A DNA stretch of 64,000 nucleotides from Dolomedes plantarius (taxonomy: Eukaryota > Arthropoda > Arachnida > Araneae > Dolomedidae), in the NCBI GenBank assembly GCA_907164885.2, contig OU015490.1:207466272-207530271 (forward strand), written 5' to 3'. Shown in pieces: positions 24,968-36,869 of this stretch. The notes under the pieces are model-generated. The model saw only the letters and a program-made list of their open reading frames with translations. It did no database searches and was not told the DNA's origin. Every line of letters begins with the position of its first letter. The first letter of the stretch is position 1. Position numbers and translations under genes: made by a program.

Positions 24968-25849
24968 AATTAAAGCACATACTCTTGCATTATTAATAAT
25001 AAATGCAATGCCATTTAGGACATCTTTACTATTCTTTCGCTATTGATTTTTGCGAAATCGTATCAGCTGTGATAAAACATAAAACAGCTTTTGAGTAAAA
25101 ATCACATAATCCAGGTATCTAATTTCTCAACTCCAGAAAAAAAAACTCAAAATAAATAAAATTCAATTTCCAAAAGCGTTCTCGATTTGATCTTTCCAGA
25201 AACTCTCATTATATTTTTGAGCTCATCTTCCCAACGATTTTTCTTTATTTTTCTGAATTACCATATTCGAAATACTTCCAGATAAATATCGTTCTTCAGT
25301 CTCACACTTACATCCTTTTAGAAGCATAGAATAACAGATCGAAGCAGCATTTTGTGAAAGAACACTTTTCTTGAAAGAAAACCTAATGTGTTTAGAAGAA
25401 AGTATTTTCCTTCTCTTAAACAATGGTACTGATGATACCGCAATCTATTGCTTTCATTGAAAAGAAAAGGTATGCAGTTTTCTGAAAATGTTTTCCTTTC
25501 TTCCGGTTTGGCAACACTATTGCTTTGTAGGTGATAAAGAATGTGGTGGATAATGAATGTGTTCATATACAGAGTGATTTTTTTTAAACTGACGCTATTC
25601 ATAGCCATCTGTAGCGTGATATATCAGTCGGAATTCCACTAAAATTGATAGAGGAACTAACGACGTCATGGGATAAAGTTTCCGTGAAAAAAAGTTCCAA
25701 AAGTCGCCGATAGGGTAATATATGGCGCTTTTGTTGTCGGCGCACCCGAGAGTTTGCATAAAAGGCAAATCAAACACCAAAATACAAATTCACGACTATG
25801 TAGTCGACAGCAGCACCAGTATTTCGGGCTATAAGATAAGAATGTGGAA

Positions 25850-27470
25850 GCGTGGAATTTAATGCTATAGTTAATGTGTGCTTAATTTTGATCCAATTTA
25901 ATCTAGAATTTATTTAATATCAGGAAATACTTTAATTCTGTCACTTTGTCAAGCAATATTTTATGCTAACAGGTTGTGGGTTTCTTAAGCTCTTGCTTTG
26001 AATTCAGGGTGGTCTTTCTTAACGACATCTTGCTCAGTCAAGCACATCTGTGCGTAAGTAGAATCGATATTGTTGAAAAAATATTTACGGTTCTGTTTTC
26101 CCAGGTACGGTTTTATTTTTCCCAAGTTACGGTTCTCTCTTGTGCAAGAATGCTTTAAACTACGGTTTCGTTTACGGCTAACAACAGCGTACCAGCTATC
26201 AAAACCCCGTTCGAATGCAGTTACTCATTTTCACAGCGCTCAAGGGACGTTTCCATAATACACGTCATTTCTTTTGCCCCAAAGGCAATACCGTCAATTA
26301 ATCTGAGCAGCTTTTGAGAAAACCGCTTTGGCGATAAATCGCCAAATTTTGGTGAATTTCAAAGTCGCCAGGTCTCACCTGCTCAGCAATCACCGTTTTT
26401 TAAACTTGCCGCGCCTTTATGTCATAAGCAGATGGTTGCAACTTTTCGCCCGTTATCATCCTTTTAACTTAATGCGCGTCCTGCCTTCACACTAGGTACG
26501 CTACGAAGCTTGGCATATTGGGACACAACTTTCGTGCAACCCCCGCTCCATATACTCCTGTCTCGGAAGAACTTGAATACACATAATTTGAGAGATCAAG
26601 ATTTTTTTGCTGTATATAGGTCGTGCCTATTAGAAGCCCCTCGAGAATTCGGCTCTTTCTTGCCTAATTCTGTGATGAGGCTATACCATTTTTAATGTAT
26701 AATTTTTATGAACCATCATGCTCGTTTTATGTATGTGCTACCAACGATGAAAGTCTCCGAAGTGATCCTGAATTAATATCTGTTCGACCTAAGAATTGGC
26801 TCGATCTCTTTTTCTTCTTCGTTTAAATTTGGCTCCCGGATTGTAGAGACGATGGCTCCGCCTGTTGTTATTGTTGTCACCTCTAGAAAAAATCACTATA
26901 CAACGACGTTACCGGCTAACTTATCTATTGAAGCTATTTATGCATCCAGTTACTATATCACATTTATAGAAACGCGGTTATTATCATCGAAGATAATTTT
27001 TTTGCTTGTTCCTAGCTCCAGAACATTCTAGACTGGGTCCATCGGTGTTTTCTACAACATCTACTTTCGGCCATATTCTTCCCGTACGAACAGTTCGTCA
27101 TCGAGATAGACATAGTGCCATGCGGTTTCCTCTTCCACCGAAATAGTGCTTTTGAACAATTTACCTTGGTGGTAATAATAGTGCTTTTCCTTTTCTCTCT
27201 ACAAACTGTGAAGGCCGTCGCTTCATTTTCCTACCACTAACTAAGGTGTAATTCTACAATACACACATAGTACCGCTCCTTCATTCTCTCAACAGACATG
27301 GTACTGTTCCTATATTCACTTATAGACATTGGCCTTATTCTCCATCATAGAATGAATACCGGAAAAGTTGTAAGCAGACAAATGAATAACAAAGAAATTT
27401 CACTGCAACACTCTTATACGCAAATTCACTTCTCCCTCCTTCAATGTGACTACAGCCTTAGTGTACGACA
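25850..27470. other. GC-richer, non-transposase interior of the long-TIR element
   Basis: About 1.6 kb of more balanced composition, with varied codon-like sequence. Examples are the repeated phrases TACGGTT (26085, 26110, 26128, 26160) and GCGATAAATCGCC (about 26330). The open frames at 25976-26158, 26070-26258 and 26510-26695 (plus) are short, and I recognise no protein in them. It replaces most of the expected transposase gene, so it could be captured genomic DNA or an anciently decayed coding region. Confidence 0.45.
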
Positions 27471-27479
27471 CATTACATC

Positions 27480-27690
27480 CTGAACACTATGTTCTCAATT
27501 ACAAAGCGTAACATGTCACCAGGGATATTCATCAAAGTCCGGGATATATTGTTATTTAGGGGCGCTAGTTCGACACTCCACCAAGATAACCCTAGACTTT
27601 AAATAACCCCACAGAAAGAAGTCTTATGGGTCAGATCCGGAGAACGAGGAGGGAATGCAAGTGGAAAAATTCGAATGATCACCCTTTCTC
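27480..27690 (-). pseudogene. IS630-like transposase C-terminal relic
   Basis: Read on the minus strand across two frames. PRSPDLTHKTSF carries the third-Asp neighbourhood (PRSPDLTPCDFF is usual, so the catalytic residue is lost here). The alternative frame continues FFLWGYLKSRVI. Then come a decayed stretch and IPGDMLRFVIENIVFRM, matching the usual C-terminal IPxDMLRxVIENxxxRM pattern. The N-terminal and central domains are missing. The placement just inside the right inverted repeat supports this being the element's own transposase. Confidence 0.65.
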
Positions 27691-29449
27691 ATGTAAAGCG
27701 AAGGTGCAAGATTCCGCACTTTATAGCCCAAAATACTGGCGCTGCTGTCACTACGTAGTCATGAATTTGCATTTCGATGTTTTACTTGCCTTTTATACAA
27801 ATTCTCGGGTGCTCCGGCAACAAAGCGTCATATCTTCCCCTATAGTCGACTTTTGGAACTTTTTATCTTTTTCACGGAAACTCTTTCCCATGTCGCCTCT
27901 ATCAGTTTTGGTGGAATCTCTTCTGATAGACCACGCTACAGATGACTCTGAGTAGTGTCAGTTTAAAAAAAAATCCCCCTGTCTTTTCAAGTAGTTATGT
28001 TGTCTGTCAATTGTGTTATTTGCTTGCGAGTTTGTTGTTTATGATTTATTCAAATACTTCGAATATCTCCCTTGTTTTTAATCTGATCTGTTTGATTTAA
28101 GATAAGTTTTAATATATACATGCCTAATTATGTGATTATGAAACTTTAGAGAAAATTTATGTTGTATGAGTTTGAAACTATCTCTTTATGATATAGTTTA
28201 AAGTATCTAAATAATTAATGAATTCTTCGTAATCATTATATTGTTTTTTAAACCAATACACTTTCCATTAATTATTAAATGCTAGCACGTATTTGTCCTT
28301 ATGAGTATGATTAGCAAATCATTTATTAAAAGATATAAAGTTATTTAATGTTATAACATCGATATTTATTACAAATTTAAATCCATTTTCTTTGAATGGA
28401 ACATGACTCGATAGCCCTTTTAACTATTCTTAATTCTAATACATTCCATTTTAAGATAATAAATAACTATAATCCTTATTTGAATTTGCATGCGTCATTC
28501 GAATCATAATCGCTGTTAATATTGAGGGTTTAATGTCTAAAAGTTTTAATCATATATTTTGGCATTGTCTACAATATATGCAATATCCTTTGTAGTTTCA
28601 TTTTTTTTTTAACTATTGAAATAGGCGAAACAAAACAGCAAGGAAGAAACATAAAAACAGCTTTACAACAAAAATTTCATAATCAACGTAATTCATTTCG
28701 TAACTAAAAAAACATCTTGAAATAAAAAAAATTCAATTTCCGGAAGAGTTCTTGATTTCATCTTTCCCGAAATTCCCATTATTTTTGAGGCTCATCTTCA
28801 TGTTCTTTTTACTCCTTTTTTTCAGAATTACCATATTCGAATTGCATCCAGATAAATTTCGGTCTTAAGTCATGCACTTTCATCCTTTAACGACACAGAA
28901 TAACAAATCGAAGCAGCATTTTGCGAAAGAACACTTTCCTCGAAAGAAAACGATGTCTTTAGAATAAGGTGTTTCCTTTCTCTAAAACATGGTAATGATG
29001 GTACTGCAATATATTGCTTTCATTGTAAAGTAAAGGTATACAGTTTTATGAAAATGTTTTTCTTTCTTCAAGTTTGGCAGCACTAATGCTTTTGTGGGTG
29101 ATACCGGATATTTTCATATTTCACATATGCAATTTGTAAAATTGGGTCCTTTATCTTAAGGTTTATTGATATGATTTATCTAAATACTTTTAAAACCTCC
29201 TCAGTTTTTAATGGGATCTGTTTGATTGAAGGTAAATTATAATTATTTACCATGTTTTCATAAACTTGCTTTCTTGTTTGTTTGTGTGTTTGTCCCTTAC
29301 AAATTTTGCAATCGATTTTTAACTAACTTCCGACTAGCTAGACATTTGAAATCTTACAATAGCTCAGAACACGATGGCAATGAATTTTTAATACTTTTAG
29401 CCATCTTTAAGCAGAATTAAATTAATTTTCAGTTATTTTTAGTTAATTT

Positions 29450-30460
29450 GGTTTTGTAGACTCGTGCAGCCATCTATCGGCCGAATGGGAATGAAAAGTT
29501 AAACGTAAGTTAACTTCCAATTAGCTTCATTTTATTTTCAAGTTGATGGGATAATATATTAGAAAAATTTTAAAAAAGCATTTATTACTGCATAGAATTG
29601 GCAATTTATATGATTCAGTTTTATATGATTGTTATTGCAATGTGATATTAACGTGACCGACTACGTTCAAAACATCTATTTCGACAATTGGTCGAGTTTT
29701 TTTAATTTGGGTTTCTTATACTTGGACCTTCCTCTTTCCAAAACTGTTTTTCTTTTTTCTCTACGTCATTTAGAAAAACAATTTACAGCCATTATAAAAC
29801 ATATCGTTTGATTCAAATCAAAACGGAAGAAGAACTTCTTAAACCGAAGTTGCCCTAAAATTGCACTAATTTGCTCATTTTCAGCACTTAAATTTAGTTT
29901 TATTTTCTAATTTGAAGTTTCAATAATGTTTTTGCAACACCGTTAATACTTTGTGGGTAATTATTAGTTATTTTTGAAAAACTGGCAACAATTCAATATT
30001 CGTGATTGCTTATTTACATCATCACGCTGATATTTTACTGAAAACAAGAAATATTAATAGAAAAGACTAAGATTTAGAATAAAAAATCAATGCTGTAGTA
30101 AACAAGAAATATAATATAAAAGATAAGCTGTAATAAAGTTAAGCTGAAGTAAATTAATTAATTTGTAATATCTAAATCAATAAATAAATTAAATAATATA
30201 AATATATCTATATAAAAAAGTAATTCCTTTGTCGGTCACAATTCCGGGTGGAACGGGCTACCATTATGAAATTCAGCCATATTTGAAAATGTCGAAATCG
30301 ATGTATTTTTTTTTCATGAAAGTACATAAATGTTACATATTTGGAAAGAGCTTTAAAAACTGATAATTTTTCCTACGTACACTTATTCTGTTACTTTAAT
30401 AGTTTTAGAGATATTTCAATTCTAAATACATACTCACCGATACAAAACGTAACACAGGTG
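29450..30460. other. Anonymous DNA
   Basis: No gene supported. The stretch AATTCCGGGTGGAACGGGCT (about 30240) is locally GC-rich within AT-rich flanks and looks like a repeat end, but I cannot name it. Confidence 0.4.
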
Positions 30461-30464
30461 ATTC

Positions 30465-30565
30465 GGAACAGATGTTTCAGACGTACCTCCCTTGGCGACA
30501 AGTTGGCACCAAAAGTTTTTGTCGCCAACTTGCCGCCAAGGGGGTTTCCGCAGACATGTTACGCT
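30465..30565. repeat. ~100-bp near-perfect palindrome
   Basis: Inner arms of 19 bp, CCCTTGGCGACAAGTTGGC (30489-30507) and GCCAACTTGCCGCCAAGGG (30524-30542), differ at a single base pair. The 16-bp loop is itself self-complementary (CAAAA...TTTTG). The outer flanks continue the symmetry (CAGATGTTTCAGAC against the complement of TTTCCGCAGACATGTTA). It could be a small palindromic MITE or a cruciform-forming site. Confidence 0.75.
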
Positions 30566-31019
30566 TAAAGTGCAAAATGTAAACAAATATGAAACAGATG
30601 TTGTAAACGTAATAAATTGGAAAACATGCTTACTTCTGGCTTTACTAAACTCGTAGGCGCACACGGGATCTTAAAAACACATAAATGCAAAAAAATAAAA
30701 GATTAAAAATAATGAGAAATTATTAGGCCCAACCCCCCCCCCCACCAAAAAAAGTCAGTTTAATGCAACTAATAATAACTCATTTAAATAAACATAAAAT
30801 ACACCTTTGTTAAATATATATTTCTTCATTAAGCATAAATTACAGCACAAATTCAATTGAAATAAATACGTTTTCACAATATAATATAAAAAATGATATA
30901 TTTGTATTATATCACCTCTATTTTAGACACTAAATCCCCTGATCTTTCTCAATATCACTAAATACTGCAGGCATAATAATAAAGAACAAAAATAAATTGA
31001 AATATACAACCAGATTAAT

Positions 31020-31560
31020 TTGTATCCATGCTGCTCACAGTTTAATGCAAAATTTAAACTTAGAACGCAAATTTCAAAAACTGTTGGCACAACATAATAT
31101 TACCAAAACCATTCACGGCACCTATAAATTTCGCAAAACACAAGACAAAACCGAATCTGGCAACAACAAATCCTAAAAGCCACAAAAACACAATTGGCAA
31201 CACCAATGTAAAAAGAGGCATCGCTAAATAACCCGCCAAACAACCAACAGACTTGGCTAAAAAAAAGCCTTGGCGTTTGTTGCGTATACTACATCTGTAC
31301 CCCGCCGCATTTTAAATCAACCCCAACGTTTTCAAAACTCAAAGGTAGAAAGCATAACACAACCAACATGTAAATCCATCAAACCACATCTAATTACCGT
31401 TTAAATTAACATTTAATTTCAAATAAACCGCAGAAAAAACCTTATTTAGCCTCCCACTTTATATCCCTAACAACCCCAACACTAGACACATCTCTCAAAA
31501 ATCTACATCTAATAGTATCCAAAATACGTCATTAAAATTTCGTAACAACATGGCCCCCAT
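31020..31560. other. G-poor, A/C-rich strand-asymmetric stretch
   Basis: On the plus strand C clearly outnumbers G, most strikingly at 31441-31500 (about 22 C to 3 G by hand count). A is abundant. Neighbouring sequence does not share this. No open frame of note. Confidence 0.55.
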
Positions 31561-31576
31561 ATTATATCACATATAC

Positions 31577-31880
31577 CAGGGTCTCAAACTCAAAGGCTAC
31601 CTTGGGCCAAACAAACAAGGTTTAACTATAGGTGGGCCGCAAAAAAAATCAAGGTTTATTTACCTAATTACAGTATATGCAACATAAATATATGCAATTT
31701 GTTTAATAATAGGAAAAAAAAGTATCATTAAAAAAACATTTAGAGAATTCTTCCTATCTTATTATAATTATGAGTCGGTTATTTTATTATATATTATTGT
31801 GTGCCAACTATATTGACCGGGCCGCAAAAATGTTCGTCGGGGCCGCATTGCGTCCGCGGGCCCCGAGTTTGACACCCCTG
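31577..31880. mobile_element. hAT-type MITE, 304 bp
   Basis: Starts CAGGGTCTCAAACTCAAAGG and ends GAGTTTGACACCCCTG, an inverted pair of the widespread CAGGGGTSTCAAACTC hAT terminus. Subterminal GGGCC and CCGGGCCGCAAA blocks fit that class. The flanking 8-bp ACATATAC and ACGTAAAC match at 6 of 8 positions, consistent with an old target duplication. No coding content. Confidence 0.85.
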
Positions 31881-31888
31881 ACGTAAAC

Positions 31889-32479
31889 GAACGCACACGA
31901 CTAGCCATTCAAAGTGAGTTGCCACAGAATAACAAAATCTTGCCAAATCGCATGGTTACAACGCCAAACACAAAATCACCAAACTTGGCAGGAAGGTGCG
32001 TATAACACATATGTACCCGTGATTCATTCACAGCGTGATTCTCACTAAAAAATTAATATCTGACAAGATCTATTTTCCAACCTGTTTTGTTTTGCTATTA
32101 TTGAAGTGTGTATAATGTTTTTCAGTGTGATGTTTGAAATTCAGCCTACCAGTGTGACGAAATATTATATTGCTTGGTTCCTGCAACTGCGATTGTTTGC
32201 GTGCTTGATACTATATTTTGTGTTATGATACTTAAAAATAACTGAAGATGGCGCCTTCGGTAGATACTTCAGTAAATATGATGGAATACGTTTTAATTGT
32301 AATTGCGCTTTTGCGTTGATATCTTGGGATGTTTGAACTTCAGACAGAATGAAGTGGAACTTCGCTGGGATCGTCGAGTAGGGCTTCTCAGTCCGTTGTG
32401 ATATATTTTGTTTTTCTATTTCTCAATAAACTTTCGTGTTGTTCAACACCTGGAAGTCTTTAATACAAAAGTACCGAAC
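31889..32479. other. Unassigned DNA, slightly GC-richer
   Basis: It contains GATGGCGCCTTCGG and, near 32427, CTCAATAAACTTTCG followed by TTCAACACCTGG. This resembles the polyadenylation end of a retroelement LTR, but no matching second copy or clear start is visible, so I leave it unassigned. Confidence 0.35.
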
Positions 32480-32830
32480 GCCTACTGTGTTTAGTTTTAA
32501 AATTGATTTTGGTTAATAAAATTGAGATTTTTACTATTCAGCTTTTAGTGGTTTATTATAAATGTATATATTTTATGTTTTACTTTCAGGTTTTTTTTCT
32601 CCAATGATGAATGGCTAAATCTAGCTGAATTCTGAGGACTTTAATTATCAATTTATATTTTTTATATTGGGTTTTCTTTTTATTCATGCATATAACATTT
32701 CACACGATTTTTTTCTTTTGTTATTTATACTGTGTTTGGTTTTTAAATTGATTTTGGTTAACAATTACTCCACAATTTGACATTTTAACTTTATAGCTTT
32801 AGTGGTACAGTTTGCAAAATAATGTTTTTA
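32480..32830 (+). repeat. Helitron-like subterminal repeat block, no terminus
   Basis: Contains TTTAGTTTTAAAATTGATTT, GGTTAA, TTATGTTTTACTTTCAGG and GATGAATGGCTAAATCTAGC, repeated about 1.5 times. The same block occurs at 46540-47200 and 49370-49700, where it leads into CCCGGGCAACGCCGG-type ends. Here that terminal hairpin is missing. Confidence 0.55.
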
Positions 32831-34515
32831 TGTATTACTGCCGAATTTGTTTTAAAGTTTTTCATGAATCTTATGTAATTGATAAGTAATTAACTGCTAT
32901 TAACTATTAGTAATACACTTTTAAAATTCAATGATTAACTTTTTAATGAAATTTTAGTTTAAAATTCAATAATTAACTAGTATTAACTTTATAAAGTTTA
33001 TTAGTTTACCTAAATAAAGTTTTTTGTTTAAATGTTTTTGTGCGGGTTTTGTCATTATTTATCGTTTTTATGACCTCAACATCCCAATAAAATGGATGTG
33101 CTCTCCTGAAATATTAAGAAATTTAAATTTATTAATTTCTTGAAAAAGAAGCTTTTAAATACCCATTTGTTTAATAAACTATAATTATAAAAAAAATATT
33201 TAAATTTTATTTTGCTCGAGTCTCACGAGGTTAATGATATTAATTGGAATTCAATTCCAGACTGGGCACATGAAAATATATCTTTTTGTAATGCAGGTAT
33301 GCTCATATCATACCAGGTAGTGGTGAGTGTTAATACGAATAACAAATTTTTCTTTTTGTGTGAGGGGGAGACTGCAAATTAATAGTGCCTCTTAGGAAAA
33401 TTCTCCCTCTCACTGAATCAATTCAAAGGCGTCTGTCTGGTAGACGGATGGCCTGAGCGTAGCTGGCGGAAGAGTATTATGAATATAATATAAATTTCAA
33501 ACGTTCTTTATGTCAGGTAACTTTCAAGAACAGCAAAACAATGTTTGAAAGTTTATCCTTTGTTGCCATTCTCTGCTTCACTTTATAGTCAAAAACATTT
33601 CAAGAATTCAATATTAAAATAACGCTCGCACACGAAGTATTTATTTTGATAAAGATACATTTCCCTTTTGAAAAAAATAATAAACTGAACAAATAAACTT
33701 CTAAAATGAAAACGGCAACAAAGATCGTTTGTTTACAATCGTGAATTTGAGTTTTGGTATGCTTAATTTACTAATTATTGACCGATTTTAATTATTTTAG
33801 GCATTTTGAGACCAAAAGAGGTTGGGTAAGGAGAATTTTGAATTTTATTTTCGTTTCTTTTAAATTATTTTACATCTTTTCTCTGTCAGGGTTAATAACG
33901 TGATACGTAGAGTTGATTCTCGGGCAATGTATCAGCTTCCATCCATTTACTGTTGTCACCCTTATGCGAAGGGCTTTTCCTCACTGTTGAACTATCATCT
34001 TTAAAATTCAATTAAAAATCGAAAATTTAATATAGAGACTTGAAGAGAGGTTTATATGAATGAGAAAGCATTCAACTTCCAGATGATGTTAATATTTTCT
34101 TTGTAAGATAAAAACTCGAAGAGCATCGATATTACATCCACATATTGAGCGATATTTCTTGAAAAATTGTGTTAAATTTTTTGATGAAAATATTAGTCTG
34201 TTTTAAAATATTTTTAAACAAATGAGGTCTAGTTTAAAAGATAAATATCTGTAGTCTTAGACTGTAAAAAGATCAAAATTCTACGATCATTTTTTGACAA
34301 GTTATTGTAATCTGAATATGAAAGAGTCAATATATTCCCACAAAACATAAAATTAAATAAACTTAGTCCGACGAAGATGTGATATATCTAACTTTGTTCC
34401 CCCCATTTTTCTGCATCCATCTGTATCGCTCTGGACCCCATACCCCCAGCGGTTTCGGAGGAGATAGCGTGACAAGCTTTTGACAGCGGCGGCGGCAGCG
34501 GGAGTTACTTTTTTT
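32831..34515. other. Anonymous DNA
   Basis: No gene supported in about 1.7 kb. A locally GC-rich patch at 34,420-34,500 (CATACCCCCAGCGGTTTCGG, then GGCGGCGGCAGCGGGAG) looks like a repeat end abutting the next 1.1-kb repeat unit. Confidence 0.4.
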
Positions 34516-36869
34516 TAGAATAGAGAGATATTTTTTTCTTCCGGTTTGGAAACATTATTGCTTTTGCGGACGATAAAGTATGTATTAATTTCTTTAAAGT
34601 ATGTTATTTCTCAAATTGTGTCATTTACTTACAGGTTTTGTGGATACCAATTTTAAAATTTATTGTGCAAGTTACTAAATAAATGCGCTAAACTTTAAAA
34701 AGATATAATTTATAACATTAAATTTCACTGCAGCATTAAATTTCATTTACAGCATTAAATTTCCGTTACGGCATTAAATAGTTTTTTAGTGGAACATGAC
34801 TCATTAACCTTTTCAAATGTTCTAAATGCTAATTCATTCCCTTTTATGGTAATAACTATAATTTCTCGCCACTTTTTCCTGCATTATTTTAACTTTAATT
34901 ACTGCTAATTGTTAAAGATAACTTTTTAAAAGTTTTAAAGTGTATATTCTTGCACTCTTTATAAGATATGCAATGGCAACAGTTGGGATAACACGTAAAT
35001 TTGCTTCTCGGTAAAAATGCACCATCCATGTATCTAATTTTGTAACTCAAAATAAACTCTTTTAAGATAAATAAAATTCAATTTCCAGAAGAGTTCACCA
35101 TTTGATCGTTTGAGAAATTCCCATAATATTTTAGGTCTCATCTTCCCGTATTTTTTCCTCCTGTTTCCAAATTACCATATTCGAATTACTTCGAGATAAA
35201 TTTCGATCTTCAGTCATGCATTTACACTCTCTTAGGGGCATAGAATAACAAATCGAAGCAGCATTTTGTAAGGGAACTCTTCTCTCAAAGAAAACTTAAT
35301 GTGTTTAGTGCAAAGTGTTTTCCTTTTCTAATCAATGGTACAGATGATAATGTAATCTATTGCTTTCATTGTATGGGATAGGTATGCAGTTTTCTGAAAA
35401 TGTTTTTCTTTCTTCCGGTTTGGAACACTAAGGCTTTCGTGGGCGATAAATGATGTGTTCATTTATTTTAAGTATGTTATTTGTCAAATTGTGTCATTTA
35501 CATGCAGGTTTAGTGAATATAATTTGTTTAAATACTTCGAATATATCTCTTAGTTTTAAATCTCAACTGACTGATTTGAGGGAAATTATAATTAATTATA
35601 TTCCTCGGTATATGCATTTGAAACTTTAGGGATATCTTATGTTGTATGATGATAAAATTGTTTGTTTATTAAAGGGTTTGTTTTCGAAATAATTAATAAA
35701 TGATTCTTAGTTGCGATTTTTAATCCAAAGAAGGCCACTGTTAATTATGAAAGTGATGAGACACGTAAATGTCATTTTAAAATTTATTCTTAAATTATTT
35801 ATTAAATGAGATAAACATTTAAGTTATTTAATATTGCACCATTAAATTTAATTACAGCATTGAATTCCATTTGCAGCACTAAATTCGATTAGTGTAAAAT
35901 GACTAGTTTACCATTTTAATTGTTTTAAATGCTAATATATTCCGTTTTAAGACAATAACTATAATACCTCGATATATTTTCATGTTTTATTCTAATATTA
36001 ATTGCTGCTAATATTTAAGGATTAAACTAAAAAAGTTTTAAGCATATTTTTTTTCGCATTCTTTATAATAAATGCAATTATATTTGTTGCACCATAGACA
36101 ATATTTTACTATTGTATTACGCAGTCATAAAAGCTTTTATGAAACGCAAAATAAGTTCTCAGTAAAAATTGCCTCATCGATGTATCTAATTTCGTAACTC
36201 AGAATATTTAAAAATACATTCAATTCGATTTCCGAAGAGTTGATCTTTCCAGAAATCCCATTACAATTTCGGCTGATCTTCCTGCCTTTTTCTCTTTCTT
36301 TCCGAATTACCATATTCGAATTACTCCCAGATAAATTCTGGTATTCAGTCATGCACTTACATCGCTTTAGCGACATAGAATAACAAATCGAAGCAGCGTT
36401 TTGTGAAAGAACACTTCTCTCGAAAGAAAACTTAATGTCTTTAGAAGAAAGTGTTACCCTTCCTTTAAACAATGGTAGTGATGATACCGCAATCTATTGC
36501 TTTCATTGTAAGGAAAAGGTATGCAGTGTTCTGTAAATGTTTTCTCTCTTCCGGTTTGGCAACACTTATGCTTTTGTCAGCGATAGAGGATGTATTCATT
36601 TACTTGAAGTATGTTATTTATCACATTGTGTCATTTACCTGCAGGATTAGTGGATATGATTTTATTAAATACTTAAGGGGGAATATCACACTTAAGTTTT
36701 AATCGCATCGGAATAATGTAAGAATTTTAATTTAATATTTGCATAATTATTGTTATACGAAACTTTAAAGTTAATTTATATTGTATGAGGTTGAAATTAT
36801 CCGTTCTTGAAATAGTTTAAGTGTGCTAAATAATTATTAATATATTATAAACAAAATATAACACCCGTT

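Larger units (their letters stand above)
25570..27981 (-). mobile_element. 2.4-kb IS630/Tc1-superfamily element with ~270-bp TIRs
   Basis: The left arm (25570-~25845) and the complement of the right arm (~27700-27981) match closely over their length. Shared blocks are ATTTTTTTTAAACTGAC, CATCTGTAGCGTG, GTTTCCGTGAAAAA, GTTCCAAAAGTCG, GCACCCGAGA and CAGTATTT, in the same order. It sits inside a 1.1-kb repeat unit: the left flank ends ATA and the right flank begins TCTTTTCAAG, against an uninterrupted ...CATTTATTTTAAG, consistent with a TA target and one later substitution. The interior (25850-27470) is unlike the rest of the window and is described separately. Confidence 0.8.

Noticed and set aside
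27298..27483. 61-codon frame starting MVLFLYSLIDIGLILH (plus)
   Set aside because: Hydrophobic start looks signal-like, but it lies inside a decayed transposon and has no family resemblance or splice context.
31889..32479. CTCAATAAACTTTCG with nearby TTCAACACC, considered as an LTR
   Set aside because: No second copy, no clear start and no target duplication in the window.
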